Shown in pieces: positions 1-14,033 of a stretch of 64,000 nucleotides of DNA (the stretch's first letter is position 1; each line of letters begins with the position of its first letter). This DNA is from Watersipora subatra. Lineage: Eukaryota > Bryozoa > Gymnolaemata > Cheilostomatida > Watersiporidae. The notes below the pieces were generated by a model. The model saw only the letters and a list, made by a program, of their open reading frames with translations, was not told the DNA's origin and made no database searches. The stretch covers positions 7,688,001-7,752,000 of the forward strand of contig NC_088708.1 of assembly GCF_963576615.1 (NCBI RefSeq). Reading direction: 5' to 3'. The position numbers and the translations under genes were made by a program.

Positions 1-1381
1 TAATATATTATTATTATTATATAAAAAATATTTAAATTATAAGTATAATACTTTTGTAGTAATGATACTATAGAAGACCAATTTCTGGTATGGACATAAT
101 AAACATATGGAAGTTATGCTCTGTAATATCATCACTACTGTTACAATAGTATTATAATTATTATAAAATATTATTATATCTTTGAATTGTTACTTGCTAC
201 TGTATATTAAAATTGAAATTTACTAAAGCACAGCTATAGGTAAAAGTGTGCATCCCAATTTGGTACTTGAACAGCACAATGAGCAGAGCCTCATATTTTC
301 AGCTCTGATTGGAAGTTACGGATAGCAAAAGAGTGCATTACCCATAAATTTTCCTATAGGCATTCTTAAAAGTGAGTTTTAAGCTATAATTTTTTGCGGC
401 TCTAAGACTTAACTTCCTCACAGACTGAAACATATTGATGCTGCTATCACGGTTGATATGAGTGGAAAATTGATTCTCTGCAGACTTGATGTATTTATAG
501 AAGCACATATACTATACCGTCTCTGTTTGTTGCGTCCATGAAAGAGCTCATCCGACTTAACTAACCTGATGGTAAGCCATGAAGCTTATCTAAGGATTTT
601 ATGAAGTTTTGAGGTGTTAGTCTCCACAGCAATAAATTTGGCCATAAAAGATGTCTGCTGAGGCCAGCAAAAATTGTAAAATTTCAGGTGGCGTTGGCTG
701 GCTTTTATATCGTCCATGATACTAGCTATATTTGTAGATATTCTGTGTTATGCTGATAATCCCATTTGTGCAGACAGTTTATATGGGTGACAGCGTGTTG
801 CCTCTAGACTCTTCTTGTTCTGCAACAGGCTATTGTCTTCAATACTACTAACAACAGGTCATACGTTCCGTAACTTCTGCTAATTTTATCTTTGTCAGGT
901 CACACAGTTAGCAATTAGCTAGTTAAGAATATGTGGGGCTTTTGGTTTTGTGCCGGCGTTTATTTATGATACCCGAAAACAAAAATGTGTACAAATAAAA
1001 TTATTGAATTTTAGAAATTTAATAAATAATCTAATAATATATTAATTAGCAATATAAGAGAAGTGTAATTGAAGTTAGCACCATAGTATGTACAGTAATC
1101 TTTACAGTATGAATATACCTTGTTCCATCGAGTATGAAGCAGAAAAATGGTGATTGTACGAGCGAATAAGGTAGATAGAGGTGCAGTAGACATAATTTCT
1201 GCACATCAGAGTATTCTCAGTGGTTGCGCAATGATCTTGAAAGTGGTATCTGCGATAAAGTTGGCACGAATCCTCAAGAGCATTCCGGAAAAAAACATGG
1301 AATGTTTGTAGTCAGTTCTTAATAGTAAGAAAGTCACGTATTAAAGATAGAGGCATGGATAAAGAGCGCTTCATTCATAGC
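1..1381. other. 3' flank of the ABTB-type gene
   Basis: AT-rich sequence with no reading frame I can support. It lies downstream of the minus-strand stop codon at 1382-1384, so part of it is probably that gene's 3' untranslated region. A minus-strand AATAAA (TTTATT on the plus strand) at 959-964 is a possible polyadenylation signal, about 420 bp past the stop. Nothing else is recognised. Confidence 0.5.
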
Positions 1382-4300
1382 CTAAGGATTAGAGAGTCTA
1401 GCGCTGAGTCGAGCGGTTAGGGTGAGTGAAAGCCCGTTTATTAACTCTCGGTTGTGAACCTTTGAGCTGTAGAGAACCCGTTTGAACTCTTCACATTTTC
1501 GAAGCAGCCAGCTGAAGTTCTGCAGTAAGTAGGCTTCACAAATCTCCAACAAGTCCGAGCATGAATGAATCTGTAAACACAATGCATAGCCTTAAAACCG
1601 TTTTTTAGAAGATAAATCTCTTACTATAAACATATGTGCATTCAAGAAAATTAAAAACGATTAACCAGTCAAGCCAAAGTGTTGATGACGGAATCTGACA
1701 CGTATGTTGGGTGGCATTTTTGTTTTGCTTCCTCACCTTTGCAACTTTGTAGACCGAGAGGCAGTTGTCCACAGAGAGACTTTTAGATAATAGAATCTCA
1801 CAGTTTCTTTTAAGGCTTTCCAACTGAAAGTAATGCGCAGCTCCGAGCAAGCGTTTGACTGATTTGAAATCACTGCTGTTAGAGATCTTGCTTATGCACT
1901 TCCCTTCGTAGATATAGTGGATGACTCTCTGTAAGAGATTCAAAGTTTGCTCAAGGTGGTAAAGACAAGCATAACCTACTGCACAATGCAGGTAAAGATG
2001 ACTCCAAACGTAAAAAATTTTTAATTTGCCATAGATTACTCACTTCAAAAGTGTCATAGGTGATGTCTTGTACTTCTATTTCCGGCATGCTGTCATCAGC
2101 AAAAGCGGACAGCATATTTTTAAACCTCATCGAGGCACTTGACAAGATAACTCGGTGAGCGTAAAATCTTTTTCTTTCCACCACGAAGCTGACATCTGCA
2201 AGCTCTTTTGAGTTCACAAAACTCGAGTCAATGAACGGAAGAGCATTGTAGCGAGCATTCTTGAGCAAGGGTAAAGGTCGTGAGCCATAAAGTCTGGAGA
2301 AGATAACTGCTAATTGTTGGCTGATCATCTCATTCTAAAACAGCATTATGATTCCCATTATGCCCATTCAACATGGTGGTCAAACGAAGATCACAGCTGA
2401 TTCTCTAATGGCTGCCATTGTTGGAAAACCTAAGCAAAAAATGCTAAAATGATCCTTTCTTTCAGTGTCTGTGCCTAAGTGAGCCGAGAAGCAAGCTATG
2501 TGGCTAGCATTATACAATGGTGAAGATTAGCACTTTATAAATGTTCAATCATTAACATTCCCGCTAGCCATAAAGCAGAATTGCATTAATTAAAACTTCA
2601 AATCCAATCTAACATTATCTTAAATTATCTCTAATAGCTAGATAGTATTGAACATTTTTGTCAAAATGAAAGTGTTTGGGTACAGCGTGGTACGATAATC
2701 GACATACCTTGCTCGCTTTGAATATGTCGAACATCAGTGGGAGACAACTGCTACAGAGTTGGACGATGTCTTTGGAGTAGTCAATCGCGGTGAAGTCACG
2801 AAGCAATGATTGTACGACAGCTTTGCGCTGAGTCGCATGCGCTATGTTGAGCGTCAAAGACCAGATGCGCAGAGTCCATGGAAGGCCTGTAACAGCAAGC
2901 GTTGTTGGCATGTGAAGGGTGAATTTCTAGTAAAACTAGTAGCATTCCATTCTCTGAACAACCAGAGAACAAGCCAAGTCATGCAGCTACCAAAGTGGTC
3001 TATTAATTTCGCAAGCCATTGACATCACAATGCTAATTGTTTCACAACCGCTGTGCCAATTGTCAACGGTCCTGCGATACTGTAAAATAGGCTTTTTCTC
3101 TTACCGGTAGCTCGAATCTCGAGGGTGAGGTCAAGGAATCCATTTTCCGCAGCTTTCATCATGGCTGACTAAAACCAGACAACAAGTGCATCTGTACAAG
3201 CTCTGCAGTCAGTTTTCCAGCAGCAAGCGCTGAGGTGACGGACAAGACTGAAGCGAGAGAGGATATTAAAAGAAGCACTGTAATGACTCAGGGATTAATT
3301 TCTACCTGAAGCGGCTGTAAGATGGTAGGAGATAATCGTTTCTCCATCAGAGCAAGGTTATATTCAGGAGGTTGCATTTCCTCTATAGTCCAGTAATCAT
3401 TCTCTATTACCATGTATTCATTTTCCTAAAACAGTATAAACGAATGCAGACAATGCAAATGGAGCAACTGCAAAAGCTAAGATTAAATAGCTTGGAATAA
3501 CGCTAACAGAGGAGACACAGGCTGACAGCTCGGCCTTAATTTGTATGAACAACAAGAGCGGGTATTTAGTAGTGCGTGACGTGAGACAAAAACATCAAAT
3601 TATAGTCACCTGGCTTGTTGCCTAGATAAAAACATAACTCAACTATTCCTGACCAGCATTAAGCTGCACAAAGGACATCATTTAATTTTTTTTGTAAGGT
3701 TGGTAAAATATATGTCTAATTGGCACAATGATACAATGCTTGTCTAACCACACCTTTAGACTAAGCCTAAGCTCATACTCGCAATATAATTGTTTTAATG
3801 TTTTAATGTATTACGTTAGCATCTTTCCTATAAAGGGACTGATATGACTTCACGCCTCTTGACAGCAATGCTGTTGAACTCAAAAAAGCAAAAATAATTA
3901 CTAATTGGTTAGGCGAGCGGTGTTGTGCAACTTTCCTTCTCTGTCAGCTTGTAATATATTAGAGGTCTTTGTTAATTAACCTGCCGAGATGAGAGCGGCA
4001 AGAGAATGACAAATGAGAGGTGAGAATTATCCTTACCTCTTCTTGATGGAACTCGGCAGCGGTTCTGTTTAATAACTCATTACTACTATCTGACAAGATC
4101 TCCGGGAGTGTCAGCGAGTTATTACTCTTGGTGTTGACTGCCTCTCCAAAGAGCCAGCGAAGTACATCTCTGTAAAGGGGTAATCGGTTTAACGAATGAA
4201 AACTATTTTCTACAGTTTTTCCTGTTCTAGGAAAGAACCGATTGTTTTCATGATTTGTTATGCTTACTAAAAGACTTAAATGCTATTCAAGAAGTCCACA

Positions 4301-7300
4301 AAAATGCTGAAAATTAATCAGGATATGTTTTTGCTAACAGAAGGAATGCTATTAGTGACTAAGATGATTAATTTAATTGAAACTTCCTGTTATGTAACAT
4401 AAGATGCAAAGGCTGGTAAAAGGCTTACAGCTGCGCTCTACAATAACACTGTTCTTGCTATATATCATATGCTTGAAAAGGCTCACACCCACCTTCGGCC
4501 ATGTCCGGCCGCAAGAGTAAATGCGTTGAATGAGCTCTTCACCTCAAAGCCTTGTTGCATGTAAGTACTCTGAATGGAGATGGCGCCGTGGCATGTCAGG
4601 ATGGTGACCAGCTCGAGTTGGCCAGTAGCGGATGCTATCTGCAGAGGAGTCTCGGCAGCGTTTGTCCCCTCAAAAGCCGAGCCCTCAACATTGCATCCAT
4701 AGTCCAGGAGAAACTGGAGCAAAACAACTATGGTTTGGCTCGGATAAAACGAGTGAGGCTAGCTTCAGACATGAATTTGGCTCCTGAGGCTAGGTTCAAA
4801 CTCAGCTATGTTACCAGAGGCTAAGGCCAGACTCGTTTGCTGACAAATAAACTGAATGAACGATATTTTGTTGCATTGATTAAAGGATGAGATGGGATTA
4901 TCCAGATGTGGCGGACAATCTCGACCATTTCCTCATCAAATGAGAAGCTTATGAAATTCTGGCTTCTGGATGGCCTCAATTTGGCCAACTGGCCTCAGCC
5001 ACCTTTGACCATGACTATGTAAAATCGGAAACCACAAATTGAAAAGATTAAAAAATATTTGCTTTGCAAATAACAAATGGAACTAAAATATTAAATTAAT
5101 GCGTTTGCTAACGTCACAGGGTAATGATTTCTATATTCTGATTCTAGAATGGCTACATTATGTTGACTTAACGAATAGCTGTAATACCCATAGAATTGCA
5201 AAAGCTTGGTATATGAGCAAAAACCCCTAGTTACTCATTGAGGGAAGGTCACAAAGCAAGCCATGTTTCTGTCAATCATTTAAGCTAATGTAACATATCT
5301 TGCTTCACCGAGTCATTTTTTTCCGAACGCATTCTATAGACTCACCTTAACAAGAGTGACGTGACCATTTGCCACTGCAAAGCACAGCGCTGTCCACCCA
5401 GGCCAACTTGAGCTCGATAATGGTGCGCAGGCATCACAGGATGCTCCCGCCTCTAACAGATTGAATGCAGCAAACTCGTCTCCCCTGGCACAGGCGAGCA
5501 TCAAAGCTGTCAAACCCTGTAAACAGCGATCATGGTGTGTCTGAAGCGTGAATCAAGCAGTTTGATAAAATACTGTTGCATCAGTTGTGACTAGACAATT
5601 GATTATAGCTGTAGATTCAGTCGGTCGGTTCAGTTTGTGGTAACATGGAGATGTAAATAACTTGGGAGAAGTTTCCTCATGTCATTTTTCAATTAGTAAC
5701 TTTCTGCTCTCCGGCAAGAGATATTGATATGAAAAGTTAAGCCCATTCACCAGTAGAGCTTCATGATATGGTGACTTAATTGTTTGGTAGCAATTTATAA
5801 GGTAGAAGATTTGAACAGCGCCAACATCCAAAGACATATCGCCAATAGTATAAACAATATAATCAGGTAATGGCTGTTTATCTCAGACCTGATGATTATC
5901 AGAGTGAGCGATACTGGAACTGAAATGCACCGGCCTTCTAGTCTTATAATAAGCTCTTTCCATGGTCTTCCACGCACACGGGCATCCATAAAATGAATGT
6001 TTCTAATCATGACAAACACAAAACAGTTTCTTTTTAGGTTGAAACATACAAAAAATACATGTATTAACAAAATTTACTTTTTTTACATATCGATATTGTG
6101 ATATATTGTGAATCACCTATTTGCAGGATCGAATCAAATAGTCTGGTGACTTTTAGAAATGGTGAAGCTCTATCAGAGGAATTTGTGGTGGAACCAAGAA
6201 TAGAAGTAATTAATGTCAAGACCTCCGTGTTTGTTATTTGAGAAAAAAATGAAGTTTACTAAATCACTTTATGTTCAATAGTATGACGAAATACGGTTGG
6301 ACCAATTTTTGACCAAAGATATTTTACAGTTTATATTTTAACAGTTGACTCGTCAAAGAGCGACAGAGATTAATCTGTAACTACAAAACGTAAAAGACAA
6401 GTACCTGTGCATTGAGAGAGTCGAGGCCTTTCTTACAAAGGTGATGAGAGGCAGTCTTCTTCATGCCACGTATACCCCGAGGCGTAGAACCCACCTGCCC
6501 ATAGGTGTCAGCAGAGACAGTTTCTAATTCCAAGCTAGTGGCTAGGTCCGAGTGTCTAAAGAATATGAGACCATCTTCTTGTATACCCAGCTTCCCTCTG
6601 AGAAACTCTGCTAAATGTCAGACAGAGCTATAAACAGTAAGCTTACCTGAAACTGCGAGGTGGGCAGTCCATGCCCGGCAGCAACAAGCGAGCAGCTTGC
6701 ATGACATCATCCTCGTCGATGATGATTTCATTTCGATGTTCGGTGAAACCCTTTGCTACCCTCACCCATTCGGCAATTGGCGGCATCGGGACATTCCATC
6801 TGTTCAATTTTACAAAAGTAAATGATGGAAGGGAAGCCTTCGTAATAGCTAGAAGGCCAACAGCAATCCGTATAGCTTAATGATCCAGAACTGCCTGGTT
6901 TCGATTTACAACTGAATGCTTGATAAAATGATAGCCAAAATCAGAAAGCGTACAACACAAGTTATTTGTGGAAGCTGAGGCTAACCTTTCTGTTCTGAGG
7001 AACAGTGCTGGAGCCGCGGTGTGTGAACATTCTAGCTTGGAGCACTTGAGAAAATAGTACAGAGAATTGAGTGCAGCTGGTGACCATTTCGGTATCACTG
7101 ATGACCCTCTGCACCTAAGCAAGTAGAAACAGAATCTCTTCATTAACTTCTTAGGATATAAATAATATGAATGGAAATGTAATTAGATGTAAATAATTCG
7201 TTTTGACCAGGTCAACTGTATGAAAGTCTAAATATCTAGAGTAAGAGAAGATGTCGGGCACTACTGCTTATAGGAACTAGGGCTAAAATGTGATGTCTAA

Positions 7301-8873
7301 GAATAGCTCTGCACCAGTAAATTATCAAGAACTACAACAAAAATACATGATCTATGCAGGTAAAAATGTAAGGGTTGTATTGCTGAATGTATAGCAACAG
7401 AAGTCCTCTACTACAGGACTACCACTATCAACAATATATATTTATGTAGTAGTTTCTAACCAATAGTGTATAGCTTGGGTGATGATATCTGATAGCTCTG
7501 GTGTTGATGACACACAGTTCATCAGAAGATTTCGTTCCACTGTTTTTGCAGAGGTAGAGTTTTGTTTGTGACTATTCTGGCTGGAGCTGCAGGTCAAACC
7601 TAACTCTGAAAGTCAGCAGTGAGAAAAGGCCATTAACAGACATATAAATGGTAGTAAAGCTTAGCACGATTGACAAGGCCAAGTTAAGGAATAGAAGGTT
7701 TGTTTAGAGCGTAGAGGTGATTTCCTAGTGGACTGGCAGCTGACCTGGATAGGAGACAGAGGTCGGCAGAAGATGAGCGTAGGGATGGTAGATGCTGTGC
7801 AGGTCTTGAACCTTTCTTATTCCTGTCTCGAGTGTGTCTGTAGTTATGATGGTCTTTTCTCCTAATTGTGACTCAACTAAAACAATCAGACAGAAGAATT
7901 AGCATAATGTAGGTGTGGTCACTATCTAGCCCTCACCACTTCCACCATTCATGCCTTAATATACTATGTCCAACCAGCCCATCCATTGAATTAGATATGC
8001 AAAAAACTTCCATTATTATAGTAGCATGCTTGCTAAACTGTTCCAGTGATATATGACCACACCCTTAGAAGAGCAAAGCCAAAATGAATAGTTAATGAAA
8101 CAACATAAGTTGACATACGAAAAGGGACCATACTAAAATTTAAAAGTAAACTACAGTGAAGTCGGACAAACAAACAAGATAACATGATATAGTGACTTAC
8201 TACTCTGGTTTTCTGACAGCATCGCCAGGGTGACAGTCTGTTCTATTAGTGACTCCATTGTGGCTGCCAAGTAGACTGCTGCCAATTCGTGTATGTACCG
8301 GTTAGGTAGGCATTCTATCAGCCACCTCTGGTGCTTGCCGATAGAAAGGCTCATTGAACCTAGGCTGGTGTTGCTGCCAGTGCTCAAGAGCACATAATTC
8401 CATAGACATTGCGATGCAAACTTATGCGATTGTGAGAAGAGACGCGGAGAGAGTATCAGTTTGCAAGCCGAGGACATGTCGTGTTTGCTGCACTTGTTAC
8501 ACGTTTCACTAAATCGTTCAACCTCGCGGGCTATCCTCACTAGTGGCCTCTGTATGAGGTAAGAGAGTCTCTGCAAGAACTCTATCGAGAAGTTGCCGCA
8601 ACTGTCTTTGAATTTGCCACGCTGAAGGACAGATAGTACCTCGGCTTCTGTCCATGGTAACTGATTCAGGTCTGGAAGAACAGGATGCGCTAGGTAACTG
8701 TCACATGATGCTGTCTTAACTAAATTTCCAGTGCTGTCGGAAAAATTCAAGCTGCCACCGATTGAATAATCATGACTTCCCGAACTTGGCATTGAATCTG
8801 TAAAACTGGAGGTTGGGCTAGTCCAGTCACTCGGATGCTGGCTGTCACTTGGCTCAGAATCACAGCTAGACAT
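1382..8873 (-). CDS. ABTB2/ABTB3: Ankyrin repeat and BTB/POZ domain protein, ABTB2/ABTB3 (BTBD11) family
   Basis: Fourteen exons join in phase with consensus splice sites: 8201-8873, 7461-7605, 6986-7114, 6647-6799, 6405-6597, 5346-5516, 4493-4713, 4037-4169, 3306-3425, 3105-3168, 2708-2886, 2044-2334, 1737-1928 and 1382-1570. They give about 950 residues; from memory vertebrate members are about 1000-1100. Domain order is seen directly. A serine-rich N-terminus is followed by a histone-fold-like region (LPWTEAEVLSVL, IHELAAVYLAATMESL) and a second one (WSPAALNSLYYFLKC, DEDDVMQAARLLLPG). Ankyrin repeats follow (GLTALMLACARGDE, GWTALCFAVANGHVTLVK, AAETPLQIASATGQLELV), then a BTB domain (ELADVSFVVERKRFYAHRVI) and a BACK-like tail. 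Vertebrate relatives are linked to cullin-3 adaptor or scaffold roles; that is family knowledge, not shown here. The first in-frame ATG is at 8873, but a family-like LDSG motif lies in frame just upstream (a TTG codon opens that frame at 8942), so an earlier 5' exon may exist. Confidence 0.93.
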
Positions 8874-9483
8874 CGTCAGAACTCCTGAATCTAAATAAGA
8901 ATCTCCGACGATTAGAATGCATAAGATAGAGCTAGCAGGCAAACAGAAATGCCGGCCTGCGAGAGCAAAGAGCAGGGGCGACCGTGATGACAGACTAGTG
9001 AAAGCGGAGCTTTTAACTATATATATGTAATAATTTATTCTGCGAAGCTAATAAGAAGGAAGAAAAGGCTCTTGACATGCCACACTCCCTGACAGACCTC
9101 GGCAAGTGCTTATTGCTCAGCCACTTCGCTACTGTAGCACTAAAGCTATGCAATCTTGCTTGATAAAAGCACACAGCATGATAACCTAATAAGAGCCAAA
9201 CTTAAGCTTAAATTTAAGCAACGAATTAAAAATAAAGAATAGAATAGGGTAACAAAATTATGAATGTAGAAATTAGAGAAATAAACCTCGCACTCCAATG
9301 CGCCACTCTATGTTATTTTGAAGTTTACCACCTACCTTGTGTAGCGTATGAAGGCAGCACGGGCTAAGGGAAAAATGAACTGGCTTGTTGACACTCTTAG
9401 TAGGTAATATTAAACACAATGTCTAGGTTGATAAGCGACACTGCGTAGGGGCACATTCACAGACTGACACTCGAGTAGAAGGT

Positions 9484-9660
9484 ATCTGCACCTACCATTT
9501 GAATGATGCCGGTTATGTGAAATGTATCTGAGCCAAGCATCTCGTTTGCTCGCCGCATCCCTAAGACTATCCATGTCTGAGCGTGTGCGCAGACAATAGA
9601 TGCAGACGACTTCTTCGCTCGTCAAGACACAATGGTAAACTGATGCGCCGGAGTTAGTTT
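9484..9660 (-). other. Possible orphan exon, faint THAP-like pattern
   Basis: The minus strand has an open frame with two close cysteines (VVCIYC), a charged helix-like stretch and RDAWLRYI, followed by a plausible donor (GTAGGT) near 9495. The cysteine pair and the tryptophan faintly recall a THAP zinc finger, but the later Cys-x2-His pair is not visible and no continuing exon was found. It could be a transposon remnant, a 5' exon or a chance frame. Confidence 0.2.
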
Positions 9661-11776
9661 ACCATCATAAATTGCCGAGCTCGGCTGATCAGTTCTACGA
9701 TGCTCATTCAACTTCATTGGTCGACTGAGTCGAATTTAATGCAGTAGAAAATACCTTTTCAAGTCACGCCACGCTTCATCGCTTTATAGATTTGAAATTA
9801 AGTGGAGGCAATCAGGGATTATTTCATCGAATACTCGGTTAACTTACTCCTTACCTGATTGTTGGTCAAACTTAATTATCTTCCCTTCCTTTTTCCTAAA
9901 ACCGAAAGAACAATAGAAGGCACATGTCAGACAATTGGTAAGCGGTTGCTAGTTCTGACAACTGATGCCAGGAGCCTCCTGCTATATTCACCAACTCCAC
10001 CAAGGATAAGGAAATAATCCATAACAGGAGAGTTGAGCTGATCAAATAATAGAAGAAATCTTGCTAGTATATTAAACTGATGGAATACTTCATGTCACGA
10101 GTTGCTAGAGTAACAGTTGGTAGAAGGCAGAACCAGATTTGTCTGTGTTTATGTACTAATGAAATTTAAAATTTTTGTCAAGATAATATTGTCAAAAGAC
10201 TCGCACAATAACCAGCAAAACGGCAATAATTGAAAATTCTGTACAATCACAACCTATTTGATAGTTATTATTGCAACCAAATAGCAAAAACAGTCATTTT
10301 CTAAAAACAACTGCAGTTTTTATTGTTTTTGCTCCAAACTTCAGTTTTATATGATTTTTTTATGTTAAGAATCTGCATTAAACTCCAAAGAGCTAAAGCT
10401 ATAGTTTAAAAGAAAAGAGGAAGCTGTCTTTCCGACGATCAATTATAACATGTTCTAGACTAAGCCCTGAGTGGCAGATGTCATGGCAAGAAAGAATAGA
10501 TACCATAGGATTAATGGCAACCCAGCTCATCCCATCAAATACATCTGACAAATCCACAAAGAATCAATGATTGATTTCTACCATGATTATCTTATCCCGC
10601 AATTAATGCTAAAATATGCTCTTGCCTAATTAGCTTAGCAAATAGGATGAGTTCACACGTAAATATGAAGCTGAGCAATCCTTGATCACTCCCTATCCAC
10701 CTATTTTAACGACGTGTCAAGAATGTCTGCTCGGCTATCGTCGCTCCACTGTCCAAGAACTCGCCACTCGCATAAAAAATCTACCATAAATATTTTATCC
10801 GATGTAATCTTTCTACATTCTTTAACAAAATTACTAAATCATGTTTGTCGATTCCTTGCTGCGATAAGTTTTGGAGGAAACAGCTGCTCAGCTAATTGAA
10901 ATCGCTGTGCAAACAACGGCGAGAGTATTGCGGCTGATCGAAGAAGTAAAAAAATCCGGCGCTCGCGGAGACACTATTGTTCGACTGCTTAAAAATTAGT
11001 TGTTTTGTCTACCATTACGCAGATCATATAAGAAGCGTGTAAACATTTATGTCTATTATGAATGATGACTGGAATTTTTTTTCATTTGACGAGACTGTAA
11101 GACAACACCAAGTTCCTTCAACAATGCTGATGTACATCACCTTTAATGTATCTGCCTCGGGTCAAGCGATAAATTCCGTGTTTTACAAAAGCTATAGACA
11201 AAGCAAATAGTTAAAGACGTCAGAAGAAAATACATAGGTTATGCTCATCTTACTATTGGTTAGCATTTCAATAGAGGTTCGTCTTGAATCTGATTTGCTA
11301 GTCGATGAAGTGTGAAGATAATCGGAAGGGAAGCCAATTTGCAAGCCGATTTTATGATTGTAAATAATAGGCTCTAAAAGTGTGCAAACCAAATAGCATG
11401 ATTGCCTCGGATATAATCACAGTGAGCAAATAAAAGGGAGTTGTTAGCAACTCTATTCCTGATTAGAAACAATAACGTATTACAGGAGTTCTGAGTGTAA
11501 TTAGTGAGCTCCCTTACCGTTGGATAGCACACCTGGTAACCCAATCTGATAAGCCAACCGATGCAGGATTCTGATTTACCACTCTATGAAGGATATTAAT
11601 ATTTGCTCTAAAGTCTCAAGCAAATAAATATGTGTACAGCTGTGCGTTTGATTAGAGAGTTAGACATGTGTAGGCTCAGATGTCATTATATCTCATGGAT
11701 TTTCTACACTTAAACTCGTGTCAGATGATTAAATGTGTCGCGTAGTCCTTAGCTTTGCAGAGTACTCATATAGTTT

Positions 11777-11890
11777 TTACAGTCTGGTCCATTTATCTAC
11801 AGTTACACCTTCACCTCTATAATGTAGTTTTTACAATCTGATCCATTTATCTATAGTTACGCCTTCACCTCTATAATATAGTTTTTACCA
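11777..11890. repeat. Short tandem duplication, unit about 58 bp
   Basis: Two adjacent, diverged copies of a unit beginning TAGTTTTTACAGTCTG and ending in CACCTCTATAAT, followed by a partial third copy that degrades after about 11890. It is intergenic and noncoding. Confidence 0.7.
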
Positions 11891-13212
11891 TCATAACTCA
11901 GTCAAGACCTTCAAAGTCCAGTATCAACTTCTATAACAAATTCTCCCATTTCTATAACACAGTCTCTAACTTTATAAGATAGTAACCGCTTTTATAATTT
12001 ACCAGCTTGCTAGCAATCCCATGCATCGTGAGAGATTTTTGTGTGTAATAGCAATGTGCACAGTTATTCTTAGATGTGGAAAAGTGGTTGAGTGGTGGTG
12101 ATAGTAGCATGAATGGCTGGAAATTTGAGTATTCAGGTAGAATTCCCTTGCGGTGTAATATTTTTTAACGGTTTCAGCATGGCTTCGGACAGACGGACAA
12201 ACAGGCTATCTTTTTAGTTATAGTAAAGATTAGCTGAATGCCCAGAATGCCCAGTTTTTGCACAGAAAACTTATTTGTATTTAAATATAGGCTACAACAG
12301 TTACCATACTAACTTTGAAACTTCATATCATGAGAAAAATGTTTTAGTGCAGTTCAAATAAATTAGGAGAAACAATAAACAATAAGCACATGGAAGTTTT
12401 TTTACATAGAAATGGGGATTTTTCATAGCAAAATTTTTATTGCTATGGCTGTACATATTGACGACAGAAAAAAAGGCAAACAAAAGACAAACTTTGAAAT
12501 TTATATACTTGTATATAGATTGATATCCATTGCCTCCACACCAGACTTCTTAAACAAGCTCATAAATTCCACAAATAATTGCAATTTTGTTGTCACGCCA
12601 TCATGGTCTGTATAATATTTTCCAAGCACACTAAAGATCAGTTTCAACTTTTTATCACCTGATCACAGCTAATCAAAGTCCTCATTTAATAGCGATTGCA
12701 GAATTATCTCCTCTTTTCATGCTCATCATTCACCAATGTTTTTTACAGTTCAGAATGATCAAATGATGATGTGTACACCCTTAAGGCTAAGTATACATGT
12801 AGTCTAATTTAATAAAAGATACATTTAATAGATGAATAGAGTCAATACAATGCAAGTAGCTGTATATCCGCTATTTAACTCAGATTTTATACCCCACATA
12901 TTTACATTTACATGTTACATATTTCTCTAACTTAGCTACAAATGCAGGCCCTCATAAAACGCAGCAATAAATCCAAGGGTAGACGATCTCACATGTGCAC
13001 AATAAGGCGAGGAAGCGCTCTGACATGCCGGTTCCATTTACACACGCTACTTGGCTCAATAATCACCCTCACGTCGCTATTGTAAACAAATCTCCAAGTG
13101 CAGAGCAATTGAGATGAGGGCCACTTTGGACCACTTTCTCGTTCTTTCTACACAGCCATCAGCTTGATGAGTGAAACAATAATGTATAGGCCTGCCTGTG
13201 TAGTAGCTCCAT

Positions 13213-14033
13213 TGAGAGATGGCGGGAGAGATAGAGGGAGAGAGAGATAGGTATAGAGAAAGGGAGAGAGAGGAGAGAGGGATAGAGAGGGAGGGATAGA
13301 GAGAGAGGGAGGGAGAGAGGGGAAGAGAAAGAGAGAGAAAAAGAGGGAGAGAAAGAGGAAAAGATGGAGGGAGAGAGAGGGGGAGAGAGGGAGGGGGAGA
13401 GAGAAAAAGAGGGAAAGTTAGAGGGAGAGAGGAGAGAGAGGGAGAAAAAGAGAAAAGAGGGAGAGAGAGGGAGGGAGAGAGGGAAAAGAGAGAGAGGGGA
13501 AAAGAGAGAGAGGGGAAAAGAGAGAGAGGGAGAGAGAGAAGAAAAGAGAGAGAGGGAGAGAGATGGGGAGAGAGGGGAAGAGAGAGAAAAAGAGGGAGAG
13601 AAAGAGAGGAAAAGATGGAGGGACAGAGGGGGGAGGAAAGGGGAGAGAGGAAGGGGGAGAGAGAGAAAGAGGGAGAGGAAAAGATAGAGGGAGAGAGAGA
13701 AGGGAGAGAAAGGGGAGAGAGGGGGAGAAAGGAGAAAAGAGGGAGAGAGAGAGGAGGAGAGAGAGAGAGTGGAAGAGAGAGAGAGAGGAAGATGGGGAAA
13801 GAGGGGAAGAGAGAGAAAAAGAGGGAGATAAAGAGAATAAGATGAAGGGAGAGAGAGAGGGGGAGAGAGAGGAAAAAAGGAAGGGGGAGAGAGAGAGAAA
13901 GGGAAAGATAAAGGGAGAGAGAGGAAAAGAGAGAGGAGAGAGAGAGGGGGAGAGGGAGGGAAAAATAGAGGGAGAGAGAATGGGAGAGAGTGAGAGAGAG
14001 GGGGAGGGAAAAAAGTCTAAGAAGAGAAAGAAA
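13213..14033. repeat. Polypurine GA-rich microsatellite, about 820 bp
   Basis: The plus strand is almost only G and A for about 820 bp, built from GAGA, GGGA and AAAGA blocks; the minus strand is the matching polypyrimidine tract. Long open frames in several frames (Arg/Glu/Gly on plus, Ser/Leu/Pro on minus) are a by-product of the composition, since stop codons are rare in such sequence. Mirror-symmetric purine tracts can form triplex (H-DNA) and are unstable; that is general knowledge, not shown here. Confidence 0.95.

Noticed and set aside
5795-6070. Hydrophobic minus-strand frame in an ABTB intron
   Set aside because: It sits between two in-phase ABTB exons and has no family resemblance; chance frame in AT-rich DNA.
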